Made by a program: the position numbers and the translations under genes. From Desulfomicrobium sp. ZS1 (lineage in GTDB: Bacteria > Desulfobacterota > Desulfovibrionia > Desulfovibrionales > Desulfomicrobiaceae), in NCBI RefSeq assembly GCF_024204645.1, contig NZ_CP100351.1, positions 372,001-436,000 of the forward strand: a stretch of 64,000 bases of DNA. The letters are read 5' to 3'. Positions 7,583 to 15,518 of the stretch are shown in pieces; position 1 is the stretch's first letter; every line of letters starts with the position of its first letter. The notes beneath the pieces are model-generated. The model was not told the origin of the DNA and did no database searches. It worked only from the letters and a program-made list of their open reading frames with translations.

Positions 7583-9622
7583 ATGTTAAGTTATGTTCAA
7601 CTTGCAAGACTTCTGGATGTTAATTTGAACAAAAAAACATCATCCGGTTATACGTATTTTGGCAGAAACCCAAAAGTGATTGGCCCAGAGGTCATTGATC
7701 TACGAGGAAGATATTTTTATAAGTCAAATGAGATATTATTTTCAAACTTCTCTGGTGGCGTCGATTTTTGTGTTGTCCCGTATATTAATGGAGATGAATA
7801 TTTTCTCCTTCCATTCACCCTATATAAAAAGCCTGCACGAACCGGGGCACAAGGTTTTTTAGCTCCTGGACTACCCAGTTCGAAGCACCTTTTGCTTAAT
7901 GCAAATAGTTTGAACTCAAAAAAGAACGGTAAGGTTTTATTTTTCGAAAATTTAAAAATGGCTAGCGAAATACAATCAAGGATTGATGACGCAAAAAGTA
8001 TTCCTAAAGATGTATACATTATTACATCTCATTATGGTGGTATCAATGCGATCGATAATGTTGATATGTCATGCATTGCTGAGCATGATGTGTATATTAT
8101 TCCTTCTCCTTCAAAAGATGGTTATTTTAACGCAATCATGTACGCCAAGAAGTTTATGGAACTCGGTGCAAATAAAGTTATGGTGGTATTAGATCCTACT
8201 CTTGAACACCCCAAGCGGGAAATTGATGATGATTATGCCGAATTGTCGTCACCGATTGAGCGGTTTATAGCGCAGAATGCGATTTGTTATAAAGAAAGAG
8301 ATATCGCTCCGATGATTGATCGAATTGTGAAATTTGCGATCCCTTATGAAAGGTTTGTTTCTTGGGCGCAAGATATGATGATTATCAATGTTACAAGTTC
8401 TGTCTCTTCAGACGATTCGTTTTCGTCGTTGGTATCCAATGGATTCGACATGGTGCGAGCACCTCTTAAAGAGATAGACGACACAGTTATATCACTGCAC
8501 GTGTTCCTTAGACCAGATAAGGTCACAATGTGTGCTGGATTTTCGCATGAAGGAAAGACGATATTCAATATGTCATTAGTGTTGAGTTATATTTCTGGCA
8601 TAGACATGTTCATTTTTAAAAACAACAAGCCTGGAAATGTTTTGCTGGTTGATTCTGAGTCTGGGGAAGATTTTATTCAAGAAATACTAGTGCAACTCAG
8701 TAAAGCTTATGGTGTTGAAGAAAGTGTTCTGGCTGCATTTCATTACATATCACTTTTAGATATGCCTCGTGATAATGACAATAGATTTGACCTCTTGTCA
8801 GAAATTACGCAGATTTGGTTACAGGATTATGTTGAAAAAAATTACATAAGCTTGATAGTTCTGGATAACCTGCAATCAATGTTTGAAAATGCTTCTTCGT
8901 CATCGAAAGTTTTGCATTTGCTTACAAAATTTGTTGAATTGATGCAGTCAATTAACGTTGCTGTTTTGCTTATTCATCATACATTGGACTCAAAGAAAGA
9001 CAAACCTCAAGGTTTGACTCAATTGATTAACCGTATGCGTAATTGGATACTTCTTGAAGGTCCAGCTACTCTTGGTCCGGAACTTGTTAAGTTGGATGAG
9101 GACGGGGATCCATTTGTTGCAAAATTTATTCATGAGCCAGGTGTTTTGGTTCGAGTTGTGTTCAAGAAATCGAATTCCTATCCGCGTCTGAGAGGCAAGA
9201 AATTTTTGTATCACCTCCCGTTCGCAAATGTTCGGACTCAAGAGCCGAAAAAATGGATCAGCGCCGATGATGATTATTATGCTTCAGATGAGTGCAATTT
9301 TTCAGATTTTGATGGTTCAAAGCATTTAGGTTGTGTTGATTCGGAATCGTTTAATGATGGTGTAATCGATATCATTCCAACAGATGATAAGGTTGCAGAT
9401 ATTAAGCCTGTTGATGTTTTTCAAGTGCGCTGTGATATTGTAATAAAGTATGCTCAGAATCATCCGGATTTTAACGGCGCTCAACTTCAAAGAGTTTTCT
9501 CTTGGACCAAGAAGCCCGTCAAAAAAATCCTCGATCATCTGGTCGAGTCTGGTGTACTTGATAGAACTGGATCTACAAGTACAAGGATGTATCGTCTTCG
9601 TTTGGATTACGATAAAAATTGA
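7583..9622 (+). CDS. primase-helicase, C-terminal part (TOPRIM-like plus RecA-like ATPase), separated from its N-terminus by an IS
   Basis: This part holds the functional domains of the interrupted replication protein. Residues about 105-225 resemble a TOPRIM domain (KVLFFENLKMAS, then VMVVLDPTLEHPKR). Residues about 310-490 form a RecA-like RepA/AAA_25 helicase. The Walker A is AGFSHEGKT, the Walker B LIVLDNLQSM, and VAVLLIHHT is the usual downstream strand. The C-terminus looks like a winged helix (VKKILDHLVESGVLDRTG). The ATG at 7583 is internal to the original gene, so a separate protein would depend on chance initiation. Related proteins unwind or prime DNA at plasmid origins. I infer that it replicated the excised element and is now probably inactive. 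Confidence 0.75.
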   Translation: MLSYVQLARLLDVNLNKKTSSGYTYFGRNPKVIGPEVIDLRGRYFYKSNEILFSNFSGGVDFCVVPYINGDEYFLLPFTLYKKPARTGAQGFLAPGLPSSKHLLLNANSLNSKKNGKVLFFENLKMASEIQSRIDDAKSIPKDVYIITSHYGGINAIDNVDMSCIAEHDVYIIPSPSKDGYFNAIMYAKKFMELGANKVMVVLDPTLEHPKREIDDDYAELSSPIERFIAQNAICYKERDIAPMIDRIVKFAIPYERFVSWAQDMMIINVTSSVSSDDSFSSLVSNGFDMVRAPLKEIDDTVISLHVFLRPDKVTMCAGFSHEGKTIFNMSLVLSYISGIDMFIFKNNKPGNVLLVDSESGEDFIQEILVQLSKAYGVEESVLAAFHYISLLDMPRDNDNRFDLLSEITQIWLQDYVEKNYISLIVLDNLQSMFENASSSSKVLHLLTKFVELMQSINVAVLLIHHTLDSKKDKPQGLTQLINRMRNWILLEGPATLGPELVKLDEDGDPFVAKFIHEPGVLVRVVFKKSNSYPRLRGKKFLYHLPFANVRTQEPKKWISADDDYYASDECNFSDFDGSKHLGCVDSESFNDGVIDIIPTDDKVADIKPVDVFQVRCDIVIKYAQNHPDFNGAQLQRVFSWTKKPVKKILDHLVESGVLDRTGSTSTRMYRLRLDYDKN

Positions 9623-9664
9623 TGATGTCTTGTTGAATCTATACACTGTAATCAGTATGAATTT

Positions 9665-9700
9665 AATAAGCCCTTGGCATACGCTGAGGGCTTATTTTTT
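9665..9700 (+). terminator. rho-independent terminator after the primase-helicase
   Basis: The stem AATAAGCCCT pairs with AGGGCTTATT across a 12-base loop and is followed by a T run. It begins 43 bases after the stop codon. Confidence 0.8.
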
Positions 9701-10369
9701 CGCTCATGTTCTGTTCTAGTTTCTCAAATATTACTCGGCCAAATTAACTTGCAACGGAGGTTCAAATTATACCTCATCACCTTCAACCATGGAGTGATTC
9801 AGGCGCTGATCCTGAGTCAGGTAATCTGTTGCTTTGTGGAGAGTGCTTCCGCTTCTGTGGGTGACATTTATGGAATTTTGAATCTGTAGAATTTTCTCAT
9901 GGCGTAGTAGGTTTGATTTGTTTGGTTCGGTTGGTTCGGTTCGGCCTCAGTAACCGGAGGGAACGAACTTTTAAAATATTAAATCATATATATCAGATAT
10001 TTAACTTGCAGTGCTTTTTCTGTTTCCAATGGATTTTCTAAGCGATCTGAAGGGATTTTTTTGGCGATCTCCATTATGAGTGTGGATGGGCATCTTTGCA
10101 GAATCATCCCCTTTTTGAGACAATTGAAAAATACTTTTAATGGCACTCAGTTGATGCGCACCCATGACACCATCAAACATGAGAGATTATCGCTCAAGAC
10201 GACTTCGCTTGGTTACGTGATCCACTTTTCAATCAATTGACTTGATTGAAAGCCTTGCAACCTTATCGAAGGATCAACAAGTCATAGGTGTTGTGCCGGA
10301 AAAGACAGAAATTTGGATTGGATTTAGCGAGAATAATAAAAATGTAATCATAGGTTTGACAAGATCTTT
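9701..10369. other. gene-poor backbone with decayed sequence
   Basis: No intact gene is seen. A short frame near 9765-9860 ends in LLLCGECFRFCG, suggesting a lost zinc-binding peptide without a start codon. At 9925-9945 there are tandem GGTTCGGTT units. Around 10170-10210 the frame ERLSLKTTSLGYVI resembles ERFSLRLPRLVM near 11490. Both look like starts of ribbon-helix-helix proteins (ERxSLRLP). Confidence 0.4.
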
Positions 10370-10528
10370 TCTGATAGTCAGAAAAAAGTTATTCAAGATA
10401 TGTCAGTTAAAAGTGGCATAAACAATAGTTTACTTTGCCGAAATATGTTCAATATAGAGTTCAAGGAGCTTTCAAGCTCTCAAGCTCATGACATCGTCCA
10501 GAATTTGAAAGGTCATAACAAAGAGTAA
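10370..10528 (+). pseudogene. remnant of annealing-protein C-terminal module
   Basis: The frame reads SDSQKKVIQDMSVKSGINNS, continues with NMFNIEFKELSSSQAHDIVQ and ends at a stop. It aligns in pattern with the last 50 residues of the Rad52-like gene at 12789 (ISEGQ...I...A...G......MYG.SIDEL...A...I). The start region is missing. A third copy of the module is at 14129-14227. Confidence 0.55.
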
Positions 10529-10912
10529 ATTCACTAATCTATTGAGTCAAAATTTATTAATATGTGAATAAATTGATATTTGTATAAAATTATCGTTTAT
10601 GATTATTTAAACAGCAAATATTTTATTTATCATAATAAGTTGGGCATTATCACGTTTGAATTTGTCTCATCAGTAAGATAGTACTGGCAAGTATTAATAT
10701 TAGTATAATTAGATATGGTTATTATATTTATTTGAATTGTAAGTGGGATTATAAATAGTGATAAGTGCGGATAGTTTTTTGCGAAGCTATCCGCCATTTT
10801 AATTTTCATGAAAATATTACTCAGCTTAAAAAAAAGTCTATGCAAAATATGATTGAAATATGTCTTTTTTTACATTTTTTATCAAAAAATTTTCTGTGAC
10901 GTTGAAATTTGC

Positions 10913-10941
10913 TTGACAGTATTTAGCCATTTATTCATATA
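10913..10941 (+). promoter_or_regulatory. candidate sigma-70 promoter for the 10981 gene
   Basis: TTGACA, a 17-base spacer and CATATA precede the gene by about 40 bases. A strong AAGGAGG ribosome-binding site follows. The -10 match is imperfect. Confidence 0.5.
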
Positions 10942-10980
10942 TTTAATTGAATAATTAAATTGATCTCAAGGAGGTTTGAA

Positions 10981-11373
10981 ATGGATAAAGGCGCATCCAA
11001 AGTTAAGAAAAAAGATGTTGATATGAAAGAGCTGGGAGAGAAGCTACTGAAGTTTGTCCAAGAAAATTCACCTGAAAAAATGGAGCTTGATATTATTCTA
11101 GCTAAAAAAGCGTTTGGACACTCTAGGAACATTATAATCGAAGCTTATGCACTAGGCCCAGAAGAACTCAAAAAGTATAAGATTGTTGAAAATAAGGCTT
11201 CGTCTCCTTCGAAAGATATTGAACCTCCTTGTTTAAACAGCAAAGGAACAATTACCATCAAGAAGCAATATGTAGGCGACTACAACAAACAATATCCTTC
11301 AAATGAAATCGTCGAGGGTAATTCTTTTGATGTGACTTTTGAGGACGGGAAAATTATTCTAGTAAAAAAATAG
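10981..11373 (+). CDS. hypothetical protein with AbrB-like C-terminus
   Basis: This 130-residue protein starts at ATG 10981, with AAGGAGG 8 bases upstream. The N-terminal half is lysine/glutamate-rich and helical. The C-terminal 45 residues (KGTITIKKQY ... VEGNSFDVTFEDGKIILVKK) follow the strand pattern of SpoVT/AbrB swapped-hairpin DNA-binding domains. A role as a small transcription or addiction regulator is therefore plausible but unproven. It is a single-gene unit with its own promoter-like sequence and terminator, in AT-rich island backbone. Confidence 0.65.
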   Translation: MDKGASKVKKKDVDMKELGEKLLKFVQENSPEKMELDIILAKKAFGHSRNIIIEAYALGPEELKKYKIVENKASSPSKDIEPPCLNSKGTITIKKQYVGDYNKQYPSNEIVEGNSFDVTFEDGKIILVKK

Positions 11374-11393
11374 TCGAATTTTTTTCACTTTTT

Positions 11394-11436
11394 ACTAACC
11401 GAAATGGATGCGGTGCTTCTTTTTCGGTTTTTTTTT
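11394..11436 (+). terminator. rho-independent terminator
   Basis: The stem ACCGAAA pairs with TTTCGGT across a long loop, followed by nine Ts, just after the 10981 gene. Confidence 0.7.
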
Positions 11437-11898
11437 GATCAGAACCCTAATGGATCTACCGATCGCCAACCTAATGAAGTCAGCAAAAGTGAAAGATTTT
11501 CGCTCAGACTGCCTCGTTTGGTTATGTTTTTATGAGTCGCCTTAGCAGGGGGGGGAAGGATCTCTATGAGGAGTTCTGTAATTCTTGCCGTCCAACTTGG
11601 CAGGCACCTTATATGATCTGGTCGAGAGTGCTTGTGACCTATTTGCTTGCAAGTAAAATTTTACGAAATTTAAATTTATTGTTTTATCTAAGTGCAGTAT
11701 GTGAATATGGATAGAATATCATCGAATTTAAAATTACAAAATTTAGGTATATATGGTATTACCTTATTATATATTCTTCTTTATAAACTAAAATTAATTT
11801 ATATAATAAATAACAATACTATATATTCTATAGAGAAATAATTAATAAAATTAATTTAATATAAATTAAATAAAACTAAACAATAACAGAAAGAGACT
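11437..11898. other. AT-rich intergenic region upstream of the replication gene
   Basis: No gene is supported. Bases 11650-11890 are extremely AT-rich, with short TTAATTTAT/ATAAATT-like repeats, as expected of a DNA-unwinding region. A decayed ribbon-helix-helix start-like frame (ERFSLRLPRLVM) lies near 11490. The position directly before a replication-initiator-like gene makes this a candidate origin. Confidence 0.4.
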
Positions 11899-11935
11899 GG
11901 GAATAATATACGCCAAGTATATTATTCCCTTTTTT
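11899..11935 (+). terminator. perfect 13-bp hairpin with U-tract in the leader of the 11970 gene
   Basis: GGGAATAATATAC pairs fully with GTATATTATTCCC across a 5-base loop, followed by six Ts. The ATG at 11970 lies 40 bases downstream. No gene ends upstream, so the element lies in the leader. Confidence 0.8.
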
Positions 11936-11969
11936 AATTTCAAAAGAAGAAAAACAAAAGGAAAGAAAA

Positions 11970-12602
11970 ATGAAAAAGAAAAATCTTACGTTTGAAGAAA
12001 AATTCAATGGTTATTCGATTAACACTTCAAAAGAGAAAAATTTGGGTTGTTTTGTTCCTACTCTGGAAAGGTATAACCAGCATCTAGAGGATATGACTAC
12101 CAAGCATAACAAAGTTATGCAGACCAGATTTGATTTGCGTTATCCTTCCGATGGTTCTGTAAAATTTGATAAAGCTCACATTTATAAATTTAGTGATGGC
12201 TTTAAAAAACATTTTTCTCGAATGAGAAAGTCTAACCACAAGGTTGATTTGAAATTAGACTGGTCTCCTGATCAGAAGGATTCTTCTGTGTTTCCTCATT
12301 ATCACTGTAATGCGCTTGTGAATGGCAACGCGGTTCAGTCTGAGTACACGATTCTTAAGGCTGCTGAGCATTACTGGGGGAAAGCTTTGAAGAGTGAGAA
12401 TCAGGGTCTTGTGAATTATTGCAATAAAGACCGAAATGGAAAAAAGCAGAAAAATGGTTTGATGTATCGTCGAGATGATGAACAGTGTTTAGAAGTTAAG
12501 GACCAGATGGTTTATCAGGCGAGTTATTTAGCGAAAATTCGCGATAAAGAGGGATTGAGAAAAGGATCTCATTCTAGGGGAGGATCTCAGCTTAAAAAAT
12601 AG
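11970..12602 (+). CDS. inovirus Gp2/YfjJ-like protein, putative replication initiator
   Basis: This 210-residue protein resembles the inovirus Gp2 / YagK-YfjJ C-terminal family. Diagnostic parts are RFDLRYP, the PHYHCNALVNGN block (residues 109-120), QGLVNYCNKD and QASYLAKIRDKEGLRKGS. The HYH at 110-112 followed by Y182-x3-Y186 resembles the HUH and tyrosine motifs of rolling-circle initiators. Activity is inferred, not shown. The gene follows a strong hairpin leader and a very AT-rich tract. It ends 187 bases before the Rad52-like gene. It may initiate replication of the excised island or be a relic of a filamentous phage. Confidence 0.7.
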   Translation: MKKKNLTFEEKFNGYSINTSKEKNLGCFVPTLERYNQHLEDMTTKHNKVMQTRFDLRYPSDGSVKFDKAHIYKFSDGFKKHFSRMRKSNHKVDLKLDWSPDQKDSSVFPHYHCNALVNGNAVQSEYTILKAAEHYWGKALKSENQGLVNYCNKDRNGKKQKNGLMYRRDDEQCLEVKDQMVYQASYLAKIRDKEGLRKGSHSRGGSQLKK

Positions 12603-12722
12603 AGGTTTTTTAGTGTTATTTTTACAGGTACGGAATTATTTCTCTTTTCAGACCATTGAGTTTTTTACTCTTTAAAAAGCTTAATTTATCAGGGATTATT
12701 TTTGTGTCTTGATGCCAATATT

Positions 12723-12760
12723 GGGGTGTTCAGTAGTACGCTACTGAGTGCCCTTTTTTT
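12723..12760 (+). terminator. hairpin with U-tract in the leader of the 12789 gene
   Basis: GGGTGTTCAGTAG pairs with CTACTGAGTGCCC (three G-U pairs) across a TACG loop, followed by seven Ts. The start codon is 29 bases beyond the T run. Confidence 0.75.
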
Positions 12761-12788
12761 ATCACATTTTTATAACAGGGAAACAGTC

Positions 12789-13409
12789 ATGTCTGATACT
12801 AAGAAACAGTTAAAAATTAAGCAGAGTGGCATCATGAACATCCGCGGCAAGGAAGTCGCTACCTATCCAGCCATGATTGACTATGCTCACCAGTGCGGGA
12901 TGCAGAGCCTGGAGGTCGCTGTTCTCCAGTTTCCGCATGAGTCAAACGACATGCGCGCCATTTGTGGGGCGCGTCTGGTTACCACAACCGGTGAGGTGTT
13001 CGCAGACATCGGAGACGCGAATCCCGACAATGTGCCAAAAGGGTGCGTGGACAGTTTTGTGCGCATTGCCTCTACTCGTGCCAAGTCACGCGTCATCTCT
13101 GATGCCTTTAACATTCGTAATGCCTTGGAAACCGGTCAAGAAAATGATTCTGAGCCTATTTTGCTCACAGCAGTTCAGGATGCGGACAATGTCTATGGTC
13201 TGCCGGAGGCTCAGTCTCAGGATAAGAACTCTTTGCAGGGAGGTGGGAACAAGCCGATTTCCGAAGGTCAGGTTTCCGCGATTCATAAGTGTGCCGCAAA
13301 GCGTGGGCTCGATCCTGTAAAAGTAGCTCGGGATATGTACGGAAAGTCGATAGATGAGCTGGTGGGTTGGGAGGCTGATCAGTGTATTAAATCGTTTAGA
13401 AATCGATGA
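12789..13409 (+). CDS. Rad52/Sak-like single-strand annealing protein (putative)
   Basis: The N-terminal 110 residues follow the pattern of Rad52-superfamily phage annealases. A strand-rich start (IMNIRGKEVATYPAMIDYA) is followed by AICGARLVTTTGEVFADIGD and the hallmark helix RIASTRAKSRVISDAFNI. The C-terminal 50 residues (ISEGQVSAIHKCAAKRGLD ... SIDELVGWEADQCIKSF) form the small helical module common at the ends of annealing proteins. The ATG at 12789 lies within a good leader (ACAGGGAAAC); the frame runs further upstream through the hairpin. Degraded copies of its C-terminal module occur on both sides. It is predicted to anneal single strands in recombination of the element. Confidence 0.65.
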   Translation: MSDTKKQLKIKQSGIMNIRGKEVATYPAMIDYAHQCGMQSLEVAVLQFPHESNDMRAICGARLVTTTGEVFADIGDANPDNVPKGCVDSFVRIASTRAKSRVISDAFNIRNALETGQENDSEPILLTAVQDADNVYGLPEAQSQDKNSLQGGGNKPISEGQVSAIHKCAAKRGLDPVKVARDMYGKSIDELVGWEADQCIKSFRNR

Positions 13410-13466
13410 TTGTGTGACTAGTGGCTAGTATTGGATTTATTCATCACTATATATGGAGGATTTGGT

Positions 13467-13841
13467 ATGTCTAGTGATATTGATGACTGTGAGCCTGATG
13501 AGTCTCTCTCTGGGCTGGGAGCATGCATTGAGGACGTTGTTAAGGATCTGGAAGAGGAATTGGAATGGTACGTTCGGATGAAGGCGGAGCAGTTGAATAT
13601 TTTGTCTATTGATCAGGATTTGGTGTCGATTCTTTGTAAAGATGAAAACTATGTGGCGATTGCGAAGGCTTCAGTCACCTTGATGGACGGTCGAAAGTAT
13701 TCACGATTTGGATATGCAGGTGCTGGCAAAATTCCAACTTCCGATCCTAAATTATTGGTCACGATGGCTCTGGGGGATGCTACTTTTAACGCAATCTCAT
13801 CCGTAGAGGATCTGCCTATGCCAAGCGCAGCTGGCAAGTAA
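13467..13841 (+). CDS. small protein, possible truncated paralogue of the annealing protein
   Basis: This 124-residue protein starts at ATG 13467, after GGAGG. Its middle (YVAIAKASVTLMDGRKYSRF then GYAG ... LLVTMALGDATFNAI) follows the same order as the upstream annealing gene: a strand, a DG turn, a G-A motif, then a helix ending in A..AI. The match is pattern-level only. The C-terminal module seen in the upstream gene is absent here, but a decayed copy lies 290 bases downstream (14129-14227). The gene may therefore be the surviving part of a second full-length copy. It may equally be an independent small protein. Confidence 0.5.
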   Translation: MSSDIDDCEPDESLSGLGACIEDVVKDLEEELEWYVRMKAEQLNILSIDQDLVSILCKDENYVAIAKASVTLMDGRKYSRFGYAGAGKIPTSDPKLLVTMALGDATFNAISSVEDLPMPSAAGK

Positions 13842-14128
13842 ATACCTGTTCATCGGGTTTCATCCAACGGTCAGGTTGAACATGACCATGTCCAAATGGA
13901 AGAGTATAGGCATCGTCATGCTGAAGAGATATCTATTGATCAGCCTGATAGCCTGAACAGAATGTGCTTTGGTCAAGACCCATTCATGTAGCGATGACGC
14001 GGCGCAAGAATAAGACGATGACGTTGATCAGCATTCCTTCGGGTTTGAGATGGGTCACGCGGTAGCGCGAGTAAGCCTGCGACGCAAAAGTAATTCGAAC
14101 GTATCTATAAAAATGTACAAAAAAATGT

Positions 14129-14227
14129 ATAGATCATTTTGAGTATGCGTATAAAAGATTAGGTAAAAGTCTTGATCAGTTGTGTAAACGTGAAGCTGGT
14201 GCTATCATCAAAGAGTTAAATAAATAA
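14129..14227 (+). pseudogene. second remnant of annealing-protein C-terminal module
   Basis: The frame IDHFEYAYKRLGKSLDQLCK then REAGAIIKELNK ends at a stop codon at 14225-14227. It has the same A..I..L tail as the modules at 10370 and 13250. The stretch 13842-14128 before it holds no intact frame. Confidence 0.5.
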
Positions 14228-14258
14228 TAGTCATCGATTATTTTAAAAAATCATTTTA

Positions 14259-14304
14259 AGAGAAGATGTAGGGATTTATTTTCTTGCATCTTCTCTATTT
14301 TTAA
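14259..14304 (+). terminator. hairpin terminator
   Basis: AGAGAAGATG pairs with CATCTTCTCT across an 18-base loop, followed by a T-rich tail. It ends the plus-strand backbone segment before the convergent parB gene. Confidence 0.6.
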
Positions 14305-14552
14305 AATTGTATATTTTTTGTGAAATTTAGTGCAACGATATATATTTCTGCTCGATCATATATAGTCAAATTTGCGTTACAAAAAGTCTATTATCAGGTG
14401 TGATTTGATATCTCAAAAAGCCTGAATTTCCGCCTTGTGATAGACAGTACTGATATTAAAAATAGAAGCGTATTGTGAGGGATATCATTCCACCAAATTG
14501 TCTCAAATTTTGATTGCAGCGTTCGCTTTTTTGGGCGTAGGACCTGTGGCCA

Positions 14553-14570
14553 TCTTCGACGCGTCGAAGA
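14553..14570. promoter_or_regulatory. perfect 18-bp palindrome next to parB, candidate parS
   Basis: TCTTCGACGCGTCGAAGA reads the same on both strands and lies 6 bases beyond the parB stop codon. It has no loop and no U-tract, so it fits a dimer-binding site better than a terminator. ParB proteins usually bind such 16-18 bp palindromes near their own gene. Confidence 0.45.
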
Positions 14571-14576
14571 CATTTT

Positions 14577-15338
14577 CTAACGATCAAGATTATCGAGAAT
14601 TTTATCTATACTCTCTTTGAGGTCGATCAATTGTTCTCGTAGGGGAGTAAATTCCTGGATTTTTTCATCGGAAGTAATTTTTGTGAGATACCCATGCAAA
14701 GCCTCAATCTTTTTCTGGTGAAGATCCGGGCCTTTTGACTTGGGTCGTGTCTTATTTTCCGTCGATTGTCCGTCGAGTTTAGCGACATAGGCGTTGAAAA
14801 GTATTTCTTGTTCTTCCGGTGATTCCTTGGCGGCTATTTTTTTCAGCTCTCGAAGTGCGAATCGTTTGTGGCCACGGATTGTATTTTTGATATCCTCTGT
14901 GAGGTTGTTTAGTGACAAAAGTTCAGAAACGGTGCTCTCAGCTTTGCCAATCAGTTTTGCCAGGTCGACTTGGGTTTTGTTGACAGACTTGTCTTTGAGT
15001 TTTTGTAAGGCCTCTGCGACCTCCATCTGGGATAGGTCCTCGCGGATCAGATTTTCTACAAGACCGAGTTCTGCTGGATCTCCATCGGTGAACCATGCGG
15101 GGATTTTTTTGAGGTTCAGAAGTTTATGAGCTTTGTAGCGACGCGACCCAGATACGATGGAAATTGTACCGTCTTCCAACTCCTTCACTACGATAGGATG
15201 AATCAGTCCTTTCTTTTGAATTGAATCAACTAGTTTTTGAAATTCATTTTCTTCCATCAATTTTCGAGGCTGATCTGTATTAATTTTCAGTTCGCTCACC
15301 GTGAGTTTGTAGATTTTTCCATATTTATACTTTCCCAT
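14577..15338 (-). CDS. parB: ParB/RepB/Spo0J-family partition protein
   Basis: ParB proteins bind parS sites, spread with CTP and help segregate replicons. This 253-residue protein has the N-terminal nuclease-like ParB domain (KINTDQPRKLMEENEFQKLV, SIVSGSRRYKAHKLLNLKKI, then LVENLIREDLSQMEVAEALQ). A helix-turn-helix follows (NKTQVDLAKLIGKAESTVSE). The C-terminus is a coiled, charged tail (LIDLKESIDKILDNL) suited to dimerisation. GGGAG lies just before the ATG. No ParA ATPase gene is visible in the window, so it may act alone or rely on a host ParA. Confidence 0.88.
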   Translation of the reverse strand: MGKYKYGKIYKLTVSELKINTDQPRKLMEENEFQKLVDSIQKKGLIHPIVVKELEDGTISIVSGSRRYKAHKLLNLKKIPAWFTDGDPAELGLVENLIREDLSQMEVAEALQKLKDKSVNKTQVDLAKLIGKAESTVSELLSLNNLTEDIKNTIRGHKRFALRELKKIAAKESPEEQEILFNAYVAKLDGQSTENKTRPKSKGPDLHQKKIEALHGYLTKITSDEKIQEFTPLREQLIDLKESIDKILDNLDR

Positions 15339-15518
15339 GGCGTCTCCCTCGGGATGAATCTTCTGAAGGCTATGAGTGTTAATTATGGCTCATATGCGAT
15401 TATTACTGTTTTTTGATGTGCACTAACAAGAGGCTTCCATAACCGGGGGGGGCCAGGTGGCGGCTGGTGAACATCTTGAATGCATTCTTTACACTGCTCA
15501 CTATTCACCATTATCAAA

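Noticed and set aside
9925-9945. Tandem GGTTCGGTT units as origin iterons
   Set aside because: Only two to three short, imperfect units are present, too few to support iterons. No binding-site context was recognised.
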